Assembly (NCBI GenBank): GCA_028023455.1
Contig: JAQFVV010006255.1
Location: 6,804,501 to 6,868,500 of the forward strand
DNA length: 64,000 bases
Origin: Epiperipatus broadwayi
Taxonomy: Eukaryota; Onychophora; Udeonychophora; Euonychophora; Peripatidae
Reading direction: 5' to 3'
Under the pieces are notes generated by a model, which had not been told where the DNA came from, ran no database searches, and saw only the letters and a list, made by a program, of their open reading frames with translations. A program made the translations under genes and the position numbers. This document shows positions 37,181 to 49,590 of this stretch, in pieces. The stretch's first letter is position 1. Each line of letters starts with the position of its first letter.

Positions 37181-38594
37181 CCCTTTATAAGTTTCCCAAA
37201 CTATATTCTTTATAAATCAAATTCCCTAAAATGTCACTTCTTTGCTTTTCTAAGTGCAATCCATCTTTACTACATAACTCCCTCTTTCCACTAAAAAATC
37301 CCACATATCCACAAACCGATAAATTGGTTTGATTATAGCTCTGTCTTTTGAATAAATGTAAAATTGATCCAGTCAACCTTATAATTAATTCATTTAATTT
37401 TAAGTTAGTGGCATCTTAATAAAATAATAATAATAATCAAAATATATAGCAGGCTATCAATTGTTAACAACTAAAAAAAAATTATTGAAAATAGTGCCTT
37501 TTCTTCCCTTTGGCTTTTTATATCACTCACACACAAGTAAAAAATATGAGTAACAGAGAACAATGAATAATTCTTGAATTATAATGATTATTTCATATAT
37601 ATCTAATAACATTGTCCCCTTACTACAATAATATTAGTGAGATATAATAAATAAATAAAAATTTCCATAATATTATATTCATTTTGATTATTTAAAATAC
37701 CAGGTACACTTCACTGAAATTTTAGATAATACTAACTGTAAGCAAAATTACATGGAATACATTAAATAATATTTGAAAACATCAAGACTTTTTTCCTTTC
37801 TATTTATAGTATAGTTAAATTGCATGCAATACTTTCAGGATTATAAATGATTTTAAAACACACTTTTAACATAATTACAAATAAATAATCTGCTAAAATT
37901 CATTTAACTCAACCCATAAACAATGATAACATAGATAGAGAATCATGAATTTTATTAAAAAAATGGAGAATTTAAGTTAGACAACCAGTTTAATAAATAT
38001 AATAGCAGCTTACCAAATATTGTAAGCCATTAATTAAATTTTGTGAATACTAATACTTTGTTTAGTGGAGTAATTAAAAAAAAATTAATAAAACAAGTAA
38101 AAATCTCACTAGACAAACAATTAAACTTCTTAGACAAAATAAATAACAATATGCAAAATAATTTGAATTAATGCAAACATAAACACTGGACATTTATAAT
38201 AAAATTAAGTTGATTTTAGAATAATAAAGTTATTCCTTTTTCAGATTTAAGTCTAATATTTGTCAAAGTATATGAAGCTTAAATAATAAGATGCATATAA
38301 GCAATTTAATAATTTATAGCTGAACAATTAATTTTCATTTTAATAGATGCAGTCAATTTTGAATCCCATAAAAGGTAATTAATTATTAACATATAATTCA
38401 AAAGTGATTATGATATAGATAAATCTCACAATGAAACAAAATAGTGCAAAGATAAATATGATCAATTAAATTGTTTTTAATTTTTGCATAACTAATAAAT
38501 GAGTATGAAAATACAATATAATAGGATAAAAAATAATGAAACCATCAAAATATCATGTGATCACCATTTTATATACGTATACAGGCTGTTAATA
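37181..38594. other. AT-rich non-coding DNA
   Basis: No gene seen. 37185-37376 may be the extreme 5' part of LINE B copy 1 but shows no recognisable domain. Confidence 0.5.
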
Positions 38595-39189
38595 ACAATA
38601 GCAAATTCTCCTTACAGTAATGCCACCAAGTGCAAGCATTTATAACAAATGGATGCAAGAAGATTTGGGAATAAAATCCCTACCAAGGGTCTACTCATCC
38701 AATATTTCCCAGACTACTTTCTAGCTTGTGACTTTCATCAGTGAGGAACCTTGGATTTGAGAGCACTGCACCTAGATCTTAGAATTTAATTCAAGCTTCC
38801 AGCAGTCATCTTTTATCTATTTGGTTATCTATAAAAGTACACAATTTTGTTTTCAATCCAAGCTCATTTGCTTGTATAATCATAAAGATCTGAACTCCAT
38901 TCAGCATCTGTACAGTGGTATATTTTTAAAATGTTTTCATCTTGGCTCTTAGCTTTATAGTTAACTAAATAAATAAAAGATTGCTGCTAGAGGGTGTATT
39001 AGATCCTAAGATCTAGGTGCAGTGCTCTCAAATCCAATGCTTCTCACTGATTATAGCCACAAACTAGAAAATAGTCTGGACATATTGGATGAGTAGGCAT
39101 TAGATAGGGATTTTATGCACAAACCTGGCATCTATTGATTATGAAGGTTTGCACTTGATGGCACTATATTATGGAGATTTTGCTACTGT
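38595..39189. mobile_element. Foldback MITE, family T, full two-arm copy
   Basis: This is a 595-bp near-palindrome flanked by TA on both sides (38593-38594 and 39190-39191). The left end after TA reads ACAATAGCAAA and the right end, complemented, ACAGTAGCAAA. Both arms hold the family block with GAGAGCACTGCACCTAGATC and the preceding CAGTGAGGA/CAGTGAGAA. A loop of about 150 bases lies near 38820-38975. TA target sites suggest mobilisation by a Tc1/mariner-type transposase (inference). There is no coding capacity. Confidence 0.75.
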
Positions 39190-39479
39190 TATAAAAAAAA
39201 TAATGCAGATTTAATTATTTATAATGAAAATAAAGTTAATGATGAAATAAATGATATGGAGATATATTTAAAAAATATAGTCATTTAATTTATATCAAAC
39301 ATTACTATCATCAATTGAAATTGTATACAACTAAATTAACTTATTCATATATACATTTTACAAACAGAAATACATAATGGTAAATTTGGTGACTATTTGA
39401 AACTAATCCAGGGATTCAAAAGTTTAAAAATTTGGTTAAAACATAAAGAAATTTCTTTTTTTTATTAAGAAATAAATTT

Positions 39480-40260
39480 ATTTTGAAAACTACATGAATT
39501 ATGGTACATAAATTGCTTGAAATTAAGGATTCATAGGTGTCCCACAGCATGTTTTTCCCATATAAGGGGCCTGGTTCTATTCAGTCCAGTGACTTTGTCT
39601 GCACCAGTCTATCGCTGTGTAGCTAACTAGATTCCATGGGATTTCCAATTATTTATGGCACCTTGGTTATTAGATTATTAAACCAAGGTTTATCAGATGT
39701 ATCACATTACTCTTTGCATTGCAGGGGTGTTTTCATCCCTTGCAGACCTGAATCTGAAAATTTGGGGACCCACTGATCCCTGCAACTTTGTCAACCTCAA
39801 TGGTGCATTTAGGCCACCATTTGCAGTTGTCCCACTTACTGCAGCATGAAATAGGTTTACCATCCATTTCTATAGTTTGGACAGAATTTTAGTAGTAATG
39901 TTTGGTATCTGGTCTAGAGCCACCTGCTCCCAGGTATCAGAGAACAATTTAGCCAGGGCCATTAGGTGATCTCTAATTTTTAACTTAGACATGAGTTCCT
40001 TGAAAACCTCTCATGGACTTTTTACGTTGGACTGGAATACAAAGTGACACCTGGTGAGCCATTTTGCGAATAGTATTATGATGGCCATTCGGATCGTGGC
40101 AAAAGTGCCACTCCTCATTGCTTTACATATATTCAGAATAGAGGCACATCCTGACTGGACACTAGAATGCAGTCTTATTTCAAGTTCTCTAAATGTTTTG
40201 CAGTGAGAGAAGGTGTGATCCATTGTCTTTTCATCTTTCTTTTTCTAAATAATAATGACC
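39480..40260 (-). pseudogene. LINE ORF2 C-terminal remnant
   Basis: On the minus strand, DHTFSHCKTFRELEIRL is the end of a CCHC-type C-terminal motif like the one in the LINE at 21.3-27.1 kb. It is followed by a region with FAKWLTRCHFVF and, after a stop at about 40010, ELMSKLKIRDHLMALAK and SDTWEQVALDQ. The layout (aromatic/Arg-Cys segment, then L..L..RD, then TW) parallels that LINE's last 60 residues. It is a separate, older copy of the same or a sister family. Confidence 0.6.
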
Positions 40261-40679
40261 TCTCAATTTTCCCATTACCTATAGAACCAAGAACGATTTG
40301 AAATGACTTGATGGAATAAAAGACACGATAGTCTGAAAATACTTAAAACATGCTTTGCTAAACGATCGAAAGAAGTTTAGAAATAGTTTTGGAATAAATA
40401 ATTTTCAAATGAATATAATATTTTATTTTATTTATTCAACTAAACAAACTATTTTATTTATTCAACTAAACAAAATATATTTATTCCCTTTAATATTTAG
40501 AAAGAATAAAAAAGCACATTCTAGAATAATATGCAAGATTTGATGGAGTGACAGAAGTCATACTCATACTCATTTTTTTTATTACACACAGGAAGTGATA
40601 CTTCATTCACTAATGTTTTGTTTTTTTAACTCCTATAAATCTCCAATTATATAATAACTTCATTCCTTTGTATAAAAGA
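40261..40679. other. Intergenic DNA with a small tandem duplication
   Basis: ATTTTATTTATTCAACTAAAC is repeated at about 40430-40480. No gene was found. Confidence 0.5.
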
Positions 40680-41520
40680 GAATTCCACTCGCGTCAAGGT
40701 GTGTAATTAAATACAATTTGTTCTTTCTTTATAAAAACTACATTTGTTAATAACGACTTGTTAAGCTTTTGGTAACGTTTGACTGTGTTAATAGTCAGCT
40801 TTTAAGCTGTTAAGTGATATGGTTTAATGTTTTTAATAATATTTTTAAGATTTTATATTATATTTTAAAAGTATTTTTTTGTATGTAATGTATAATTCTT
40901 TGTTTATATAATCTAACAATAAATAGACTGGTGACGTTAAATTTTATTCCTAATATTTAATAGTAGTTGCTTAATTATTTGCCGTAACATAAATAATTAC
41001 AAATAAATAATAATAATTTCCCGTATAATTATTATTATTTTTTATATTACAATGCAATAACATATTAACGTCCCCCCCTCCTCCCCGGATTTATCAAAGT
41101 TATGCAATTTCAATCTTAGTAAAATCTTTTTGGATGCTTTTAAATTTAAATAATAATAGTCTTTTAGTTTTTATTTAAAATGTGTTTACTGTAGATTTTT
41201 GCTTTTTTACAGTGTTTGATTTTGTTAATGCAGCCTTAAGTACGCGCGATTTTCAATTTGGAAAATCAATACTTTTTATTCTTATTTTCGAAATTAATTA
41301 TTGTTAATAATCTTCTTTTTACAATTTTCGCATAGTTTTAATTATATTAAATAATGTCTACGTTTTTGATTGTTCGACTGTCGTCTTCAAAGCCCCATTG
41401 TGTTTTTGCTAAAGTATTATCTAATTTTATTTCTATTAAAGTATTAATTTTACAAATTTACGTATACGTTATATCTCATTATACAATATCCAATTATATT
41501 CGATTTATTGATAAATAACA
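40680..41520. promoter_or_regulatory. CpG-retaining patch, possible promoter region
   Basis: I count about 20 CpG dinucleotides here, including CTCGCGTC (about 40688) and TACGCGCGAT (about 41242). Most of the window has almost none outside this stretch; the next kilobase has about one. Unmethylated promoters keep CpG in genomes that otherwise lose it by methylation. No ORF is present. The nearest host gene is the Rab-like gene about 7.4 kb downstream, which needs an upstream exon. This role is inferred. Confidence 0.3.
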
Positions 41521-42193
41521 TTGTCTTTAATTATTTATTATATTATAAGCATACACATATATAATGAATAGTAAATCATCTTTTCTTGTACTTTTTTTTT
41601 TTTTTTGCAATGTTTTGGTCTTACTTTTTCCTATAATTAACAAAATATTGAATAATATGCTATATTAACAAATACATTGTCTTGTTAAAATTTTAATGTT
41701 CAGTAAAAATTATAATAATATAAGTATTTGAAATTCAGCATAGAATAAATTTAAAAAATTTAAAATAAAGTATGAGAAAGATATTTATTTGCTCTTTAAT
41801 TGAAAGGAGACTTGTTGATTCCTCTTTGAAACTTTAAAAGAACTGAATATGGCAAATTTCTAATTACCATTCTGTATATTCTTGAGATTGCAGTTCTTAT
41901 TACTATGTTTTTAACTCTTGAGTTTATGACCAAAAAAACACCATGGTTTTTTTTGCTTAATTATCTGATAGTTTTAACTGAAACATCAGTTGAGTTTTTT
42001 GAAGGCTTAATGAATGTGTGTGTGAATGATTTTTTAAAGATATTTATAATCATGGCAGACAAAACTAAACTGTGATACTTATTCCCAAGAGATTGTAAAA
42101 TAATCAGCAATGGCAACATTTTGTGTGATAAGAATCTTTTGATAGTGGATCCAGGCTGCCATTGGATAATGATCTTTTATTTAGCTTCCTACA
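41521..42193. other. AT-rich DNA, no gene
   Basis: I see no domain-bearing frame. The last part may be the 5' edge of the RTE-like remnant. Confidence 0.5.
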
Positions 42194-44650
42194 ACTACAT
42201 ATTTTCAAGTAGATGATTTGCAAGAAGAAAGATCTAAAATTAATTGGGACATTGTTGAACTTTGTGAAATTAGAAAAAATATGAAAAGACAATTAATTTG
42301 AAAAACTGGCATAAAAAACACAAATAATTGAAGAATAAGTGAAGTGAAATTCATTATAAATAAAAATGGAAGGATACTGTGGAGATTGATGGTTTATCAG
42401 ACAGAGTGCCAAGATTAGTTAGTTATTCAACTTAATGGTAGATATCAACTACAGATAATTCAATTTATGGACCAACATGTTCTCATTGTGATAAAGAAGC
42501 ACAAAAATTTTATATAGGTATACAAAATGCTTTCGATCATACAAAACAATGTTTTAAAATTGTTATGAGAGACTCTAATGCAAAAATTGGAAGACAATTG
42601 AAAGATGAAAGTGCTATGGTAAATTTGGCTATAGTAATAGAATTTGGCTATGGTAATAGAACTAAAAAAGAGTGCAGATTCAAATGGTCACCAAATGAAA
42701 TTACAACAGAAATGGATTTTGTTTTCATTAACAGAAAATATGCATTCCAAGATTGTAATGTTCATAATAGATTCAGCACAAGAAGTGCATGTTATTGCAA
42801 AATTAGAAAAATAATTATTATTAAAAAAAACTATTAATTTTCAGAAACACTCCAATTAATTTAAATTTAAACTTGTTAATCATTTTAAAATATTAGCAGT
42901 CTTTGAAGATGATTAAGATTTAACTGAAATCAATGAAATGATAACTGATACTCTATTAAGTATTATAACAAAGATAGCCAATTCAAAAAAAGCATCAAAT
43001 CACCAATAAAGTCAAGTTAATGTATGAAAAAAGAGGAAATATGAACATATGTAAAAGTGATCCATTAAGAAGAATATCTAGAGTTTTGTAAAATAGTATG
43101 AAAATAATTAATACTGATATAAGAAAATGTAGCTGAATTGACAAGGAAAGCTACAGAAGAAATAAAAGTTTTAAAAGTGTAAAACAACATCTTGTTATTG
43201 TAAGAAAAGTTATTTGAAAAATAAGGAAAAAAGATAAAACTTACTAAAAATAGAGCAATATCATGCAATGGGTGGAAAAGTTTTACAAATAATTATATAG
43301 TAATAAAGAACAAGAAAGCAAACACTATAATTACTTTGTCTGAATTGTCAAACATTTTAAATGAAAAAGTGAATAGATGAAAAACGAAAACATCCAGGAA
43401 ATGATGAAATTATTATTAATATCTTAAAAGAAGCAGATGAAGAAATAGGAAAATTGTTGGCAAAGCTATAATCTAAATGCCTAAATGATAAGATGTACTA
43501 GATGATTGGAAGATTACTTTAGTAATATTGATAATTAAAGAATCAAGAAGATAAGAAATTACAGACCTATCTATCTTTTATCATTTCTATATAAAATCTT
43601 TACTAAAATAAATACAAATGAACTATAGTTAATTTTGAATTCAAACTAAGTAAAAGAACAAGCTGGACTAAAAGTTCTTTTAGTGTAATGGATCACTTCC
43701 AGATATTGAGAGAAATTATAAGAGGACCAATGCATGAGTGTCCATTGTGCTTTGAATTTGTAGATTATGAAAAGACATTTGATTCTATATTTATTTCCAC
43801 AATGATTAAAGTTTTGTTCCATTAAGATAGACTCGGGATATCATATTCTGAAAAATATTTATCAAAATATAATCATTGGGGTTAGATTACATGGTGATAT
43901 TAGGTAATATAACATTGGTAAAGGTGTATGACAGTGATTCTATATCTGCAAACTTTTTATAGTATGATTTTGTGGGTATTTTGTATATGATGTGCTTGTT
44001 TTTGTAAATAATACTTGAGAGTTTCAAGAAATGTTGCAAAATTATCAAATGTACTCAAGGAAGTAGAAATAAAGATAAATACTAAAAAGACAAAAGCAGT
44101 GTTCACTGGATTTTTTCAAAAGAAAATAAAGATTGATAATTGTGGATTAGAAGTTCAGCTACATATACAGATATAAATTTATTCATGAAATTAATCATAA
44201 TTAAATTTGGATGGTGTGTTTTGGATAGAAATAACTTTAATATTAAAAAGAAGAGTATTTGTATTTGAAAAGGAAGTTTTTATAGATATGTTTTATCATT
44301 TCTTACTTATGTTTAGACTTGGGATGCTTAAGAATAATAAAGAAACTTCAAACCATTTATGAAGTATGAAGAAATGTAGATTGGGGAGAAAATTGAAAAT
44401 CAAAAGATTTTAGTGAGAGATCAAAGAGCTATCATTCATATCATTGAAAGAATTAATTAGGGACTGAAATTAGTTGTGTTAAAGATATTTCTAGATGAAA
44501 TGATAATAAATGGATAGCTGAAGTCATGAATTGGATCCTAAAAAAAAAGACCATATATGAGATGGATAAATGAAATAAGGAAGCTGATATGGTATAGAAA
44601 AAAGAGACTATGGATAATAGAAACTAGATTAAACTTTGAGATATTTTCAT
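42194..44650 (+). pseudogene. RTE-like LINE remnant (endonuclease-reverse transcriptase)
   Basis: The endonuclease part shows NWDIVELCEIRK (about 42240), IYGPTCSHCDKEAQKFY (about 42460), MRDSNAKIG (GDFNAKIG in intact relatives, about 42565) and EITTEMDFVFINRKYAFQDC (about 42700). The reverse transcriptase part shows VMDHFQILREIIRG with FVDYEKTFDSI (about 43690-43780) and KINTKKTKAVF-like sequence (about 44070). The end has RWINEIRKLIWYRKK-type sequence (about 44560). These motifs are typical of RTE-type LINEs, often mislabelled as craniofacial development protein 2. Stops and shifts are numerous, so it is long dead. Confidence 0.7.
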
Positions 44651-44917
44651 CCTGCTGTGTAATGATAATTTAATAAATTATATATAATATACTTTAAAAA
44701 AGAAAAATTGTACCAGAATGTGATGGTGCCTCTTTTCTGAAAATTCACATATCTACATACATGCAAATGAACACATTCAACATGAACTAGATCATTTAAT
44801 GATCATCTCATGAGCTGTTGGTTTAACAAAGTTTAATCAAATCTACATTTTCTTAATTAAATACAATTAAAATTGAGATTGTTGATGATAATAAACCATA
44901 TGTCTCATAACTTTTTA
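44651..44917. other. AT-rich spacer
   Basis: Nothing recognisable was found between the RTE remnant and the MITE fragment. Confidence 0.5.
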
Positions 44918-45065
44918 ATAGAGGCAAAACTCTTTATACAGTTGTGCCACTCGCTGCAAGATAGAGTAATCAATGGATGCATGAAGATTTGTGCATAAAA
45001 TTCCTATCTAGTTCCTACTCATTCAATATCCTCAGTCTAGTTTTTAGCTTATAAGAAATCCAGGT
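44918..45065. mobile_element. Foldback MITE, family T, single-arm copy
   Basis: TA at 44916-44917 is followed by ATAGAGGCAAAACTC, GTGCCACTCGCTGCAAG, AATCAATGGATGC, and the block CTACTCATTCAATATCC. This is the left arm of the family seen whole at 38595-39189. The right arm is absent. Confidence 0.65.
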
Positions 45066-46224
45066 TTTATTTTCTGATCACTATATTTCAATTGAATTAC
45101 ACTATTTCCTAATTTAGAATGCCACTTTTGTTTCAAAAAGAATACCTATGAATACAATATTCTCTAGCAACACCATTCCAGTTTTCAATAGTAATTTCTC
45201 AGAGCTTATAATGTATTGTCCATGTATGCATTTTGGAATGAGACTAAGGAGTGAGGAAAGGTGTAAACAGATAAGTTAAATAACAAAAATAGTTTATTTA
45301 AGACAAACTCGATTGATAAATATTAAAATCTATATATCATAATTCTTTTAAAAACAACTATATCAGAAGAATATTTGACGGTTATCATTTAAATTCAATG
45401 AGGTTTTAATCTCCCATCTATTTACCAAAACTTGCCAACATATTCATATTAAAAAAAACCCTATCAATTTATTAATAGACTAACAAAAATAATAAAAATC
45501 AATGATGATTAAATATATAGCAATCCCTGTAAAATATATATATTTATCTATAATATTAGTATTCATAAATATTAAAAAAAAAACTTGAGATAATATAACA
45601 CAATAAATAAATAATTAATGAAATATCCTAAAATTTTTAGATTATTGAAACCTCTGATAAGTAGTTTGTCTTGGTATCATTTATATTTATTGATTGCTTC
45701 ATGTTGACTCTTTTCTAGTGTAAGAATCTTCAATAGGTACGTAATGTAAATGTGGGCAATGAGGAAATAGTTTTATTCTGAGCAGACAAAAATTATTTCT
45801 TACTCCCTTTTCATTGCTGGACTCACTATAAGTGGTTTTTGCTATTGGAAGACCATTATTTAGGCAGCTGGTTTATTTCATTTGATTAGCATGTAGTTGT
45901 CAATGAAATTTACCATCATAGCTATATTTAAATTAGTACTGAGAAGTACTTTTATTCTCCTTCAAGAAAAATAATGATTATGGACTTAGTGCACTGAGAG
46001 ACAATCCACTTGTGATGAGTTTCTTGATTTTTAGCTACTTGATATTCTTACTGCGCACTTTGATTCTTAATCTATATATTTTTTTTTTATCTGATATATG
46101 CAGCACCTGTATGCAGGTTGAGAACAAATCTACCTACAGCTTGTTTTCTTTCTTGCTGTGCTTTTTTCTTTGCTTTTTGTTATCTCAGTTAATTAGCATT
46201 AATCAAGTTCTTTCTATATTCCAA
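45066..46224. other. AT-rich DNA, no gene supported
   Basis: The frame at 46012-46248 is a hydrophobic AT-driven reading frame with no recognisable domain and no splice context. Confidence 0.5.
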
Positions 46225-46410
46225 CTTAAATCTGGTAATTATGTTTAATTAACTGTTTTACTTTTATTAGTCTAATTTAAATCTGATAATTACCATTTAT
46301 TAGCTATATTTTTTCATCTATTTTAAATTTAATCTAGTAATTACCATTAATTAGTTGTTTCTCTTTATTTATTCTAACTTGGAATTAAAGCTGATAATTA
46401 CTATTAATGG
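46225..46410. repeat. Minisatellite, about 52-57 bp unit, nearly four copies
   Basis: Units start at about 46225, 46279, 46331 and 46388 with variants of AAATCTGATAATTACCATTA, followed by TTAG and a T-rich half. The copies differ by several substitutions each, so the array is old. Confidence 0.7.
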
Positions 46411-47220
46411 AGTGTTATTGGATTCACATTGTATTAAACTATTAAACAGATTTATAAAATGTTTTTATTTTTCTTAAGTACAAAAATTTGTTTCTGATTT
46501 TGAATGTTATATAATCTTTATTTATATATTTGTATTTTCTTTTATATCTTCTATAAGAAGATATTAATAGTTTATTTTTAACCTCTCCCTCAGTTAATGT
46601 ACACTGACTAGAGAATGCAGTTAATTTCTTAATAGCTTTACATATAACTTTTAAGATATGCACTGTTTTTCAAATGTTTTCATTGCAGTTGATCATTTTT
46701 GTATGAATAAAATATTATTTCTATTACTTTGTTTTGTTTTAAATTTCAGACTCAGGTTTTTACTAACATTCAAGAGAATCTCATCTCTTAATTACTCTTA
46801 TTTTGTTATTTTAAGGTTCATCTTAAGCTGACTTGTAATATGGAAAATGTACCACATATGGCTAAGTTCTTAACATTACAATATTCTCTGCAGTCTAAAA
46901 TGATGAGACAGTGAAATGGTGACATACATTTTCATTTCTTATCATTAAATTTTTTTTAATTTCAATTATGGTATATCATTTGGCCAATTATGCCCATAAA
47001 TATAAACTACAGAAATAAATCTCTTTTGGGATATCTATTTAGCAGAACTCATACTATATGTTGACTATTCAAATTCTCCATATAAGAAATATTGTAACAG
47101 TTTCAATGATTAACATCAAATGAGACACTTGTTAAATGAAGATTAAGTAAAGTGAGGACTTTAAGGTGATCCACTGTAGCACTGTCTACTGATAAATGTG
47201 CACACAATAGTTCTCAGGTA
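46411..47220. other. AT-rich DNA, no gene supported
   Basis: I see no domain or repeat. A splice-acceptor-like TTTCAG near 46745 has no matching exon that I can support. Confidence 0.45.
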
Positions 47221-47567
47221 AAACAGGCAAAACTCTCCATACAGTATCACCACTCAGTGCAAGCCAGAGCAATCAATGGATGCCAAAAGGCTTGTGCATA
47301 AAATCCCCATCTAGTGCTTACTCATCCAATATCCCCAGACTAATTTCTGGTTTGTGGCCTTCATCAGTGAGGAGCCTTGGATCTAAAAGCACTGCACCTA
47401 GATCTTAGGATCTAATGCAACCCTCCAGCAGCCACCTTATATCTCTACTTAACTACAAAACTATGAGTCTTAAATTGATGGGGATTTTATGTACAAGCCT
47501 TCTAGCATCCATTGATTACTCTGGCTTGCACAGGGTGGCAATACTGTATAGAGAGTTTTGCCTGTTT
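47221..47567. mobile_element. Foldback MITE, family T, 347-bp copy with intact ends
   Basis: TA lies at 47219-47220 and 47568-47569. The inverted ends, starting AAACAGGCAAAACTCTC, are nearly identical over about 95 bases and include GTGCAAGCCAGAG, AATCAATGGATGC and ATAAAATCCCCATC. The interior contains the family block with GCACTGCACCTAGATCTTAG only once, so this is a shortened derivative of the 595-bp form. It has no coding capacity. Confidence 0.8.
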
Positions 47568-48890
47568 TAATAACAGTTATAAGCAAGCATAAGAAATGGT
47601 GATCATATGATATTTAATAGTTCTCAGATTTTATATTTTAACCTGGTATTGGTTTCTTAATTGTCCTGTGAATACTTTGATCTCCATTTCAGGTGTGCAT
47701 TTAAAATAATAAGCACACAAAAAACATTAAATAAGAATATACAGCTATATCATTGTAATTTATTTGCTGGCATTATGATTATTCTAATATATCATTGCTA
47801 CTTAAGTATAATGAATTAATAGTGACTGCAAAATTTACAAAATTTTCCATATTTGCCTAGGATGGAATGTTTATGTTTAAAATATTTAATGAGGTACTAT
47901 TAATATGGTTTAGCACAGAATAGTTTAAAAGAGATGTTAATGCATGCCATGTTTTGTCAGCACATACACTTGTTGCAAAATAGAAGTGTAAGATCTGAAT
48001 TAGAATAAAAGCTAATATAGTTGAGATAATGAAGAGACAGTTAAAATTGCTGACATCAATAGAAATATATCAAAAGGGATAAACTTTATTCATATAAAAA
48101 GAAATGTTATAAATGTGTTAATTAGTTTTATTTATTTATTCAAATTGTTTTTTCTTTTTGATTTTCTCTTCTAAGAATAGAGCAATTGATTCCAAAGAAT
48201 TTGTTATCAGTGGATACTTTGATCCAATAATTAGAAAATGACTGATTATAGTCAATGGGAGTTGAACATTGCTTTTTCTAACCTTTGGTAAAAATTATTA
48301 TAGCATCTAAATTAATAATTATACTGATATTACAAAAAAAGTACATATATAATAATGACGCACCATTAAACAAATAGTTATAGCAGCTGATATTAATTGT
48401 GTCAAAAAAACATTTAATAGCTTAAAAAATAGCAAAAAGCCCTCACACATGTATCCAGATTTTTATTTTTTATAAATAAATTAGTATTTCACAAACTTGA
48501 TCAGTAAATGCTTTTGCAAAAAATCAGTTTTTATATTTTTATTTCACTTGGTTTGAAGCTATTGTTTAAGATCTTAACCCACTGAGTATTACTTATAACT
48601 TATGAACTGCAATCCTATTAATTATTTTAGTTATAGTTTTATGATTTTTTTATTATGACATTGTCTGTAATTGTAAAATATTATTTAATTGTGTAGGTAA
48701 TTGTACTTGTACAGCCTTAATAAATAATACCTGTTGAATGAAGTAAATAACTACTTATTTTCTGCTTTTCTTTCATGAGTCATTTATTAAAACATAACTA
48801 CAATTTTATATGTACCATTTTTTTAAAGTAAAATAATATACATTTTTTTCTGTTAGCTGAGGTCTAAATTGTTGCACTAAAATTTTTTTT
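47568..48890. other. AT-rich sequence upstream of the Rab-like gene
   Basis: This is probably the first intron or upstream flank of the gene at 48909. No exon or promoter motif can be singled out. Confidence 0.4.
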
Positions 48891-48896
48891 ATTTAG
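48891..48896 (+). other. Splice acceptor before the Rab-like start codon
   Basis: A T-rich tract ends in ATTTAG at 48891-48896, with the ATG 12 bases downstream. This implies that a 5' exon is spliced to 48897. The extra codons before the ATG are open, so a coding upstream exon cannot be excluded, but the ATG gives a normal Rab N-terminus. Confidence 0.6.
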
Positions 48897-48908
48897 GTGA
48901 TATTAAAA

Positions 48909-49590
48909 ATGGCATCTACTAAAACTGTTGAACTCAAAGTTATTTTATGTGGAGAATATGGAGTTGGAAAAAGTTCTATCTTTAGGCGTTTTGCAACAGA
49001 CACATTCACTGAAGCCAATGATAGGTCTTCAACATTAGGACTTGATAATTTTGTAAAGTACTTTGAAATAGAAAATAGAAGTATTAAAGTAAGTTATCAG
49101 TACATATTTGTAAATCATTTTTGTTTATTTTCATTTTACTAATTTGTTTTTCTTTTTTTTTTAGATGCAACTTTGGGACACTGGTGGGATGGAGAGAATA
49201 GGATCAATTACCAGTAGTTATTATAAATTTGCTGGAGCTGCTCTGCTTATATTTAGCTTTGATAATCCAGATTCATTTAATATTTTATCCCAGCATATTC
49301 TTGAAATTGTAACTCATGCAGAAAAAGCTTTAATATTTTTATGTGGTAACAAAATAGATCTGACTTCTCATTTTATTACTGATAGTGATATTGAGATGTT
49401 CTGTGAGCAGTGTCACAATATGATTAGTGGAATCTACAAAGTTTCTTGTAAAACAAATGAAGGTGTTCATGAAATGTTTAACGACATAGCTAGAATAATA
49501 ATAAAACAGATCAAATCTAAAGAATTATTAACAAAGGATTCATTTCAAGTCAGAAGCACTGATCAACCAAAGCAGACTTGTAACTGCTAG
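48909..49590 (+). CDS. Rab-like small GTPase (two exons)
   Basis: Exons 48909-49088 and 49165-49590, joined in phase 0, give 201 residues, normal for a Rab. Seen motifs: P-loop GEYGVGKS (15-22), a switch-I threonine (42), WDTGGMER (64-71), GNKIDL (121-126), SCK (154-156), and C-terminal Cys-Asn-Cys (199-201), a geranylgeranylation signal for membrane attachment. Rabs switch between GDP and GTP states to direct vesicle traffic on the cytosolic face of membranes. The usual WDTAGQE is changed: Gly replaces Ala and Met69 replaces the catalytic Gln. Slow or absent intrinsic GTP hydrolysis is therefore expected (inference). I cannot assign it to a named Rab subfamily. The frame is intact and codon use is unremarkable, so it is likely a functional host gene. 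Confidence 0.85.
49089..49164 (+). other. Intron of the Rab-like gene (76 bases)
   Basis: The donor GTAAGT at 49089 and the acceptor TTTTTTTAG ending at 49164 follow canonical GT-AG rules with a strong pyrimidine tract. The intron falls between Lys60 and Met61, just before the WDTGG motif, in phase 0. Its removal joins the two halves of the GTPase fold. Confidence 0.9.

Noticed and set aside
42565-42837. Host gene resembling craniofacial development protein 2
   Set aside because: Such hits are normally the endonuclease of RTE-type LINEs. Reverse transcriptase motifs follow downstream and the frame is broken.
46012-46248. 78-codon hydrophobic frame as a membrane protein
   Set aside because: Composition is explained by T-rich DNA, the end overlaps the minisatellite, and there is no splice or start context.
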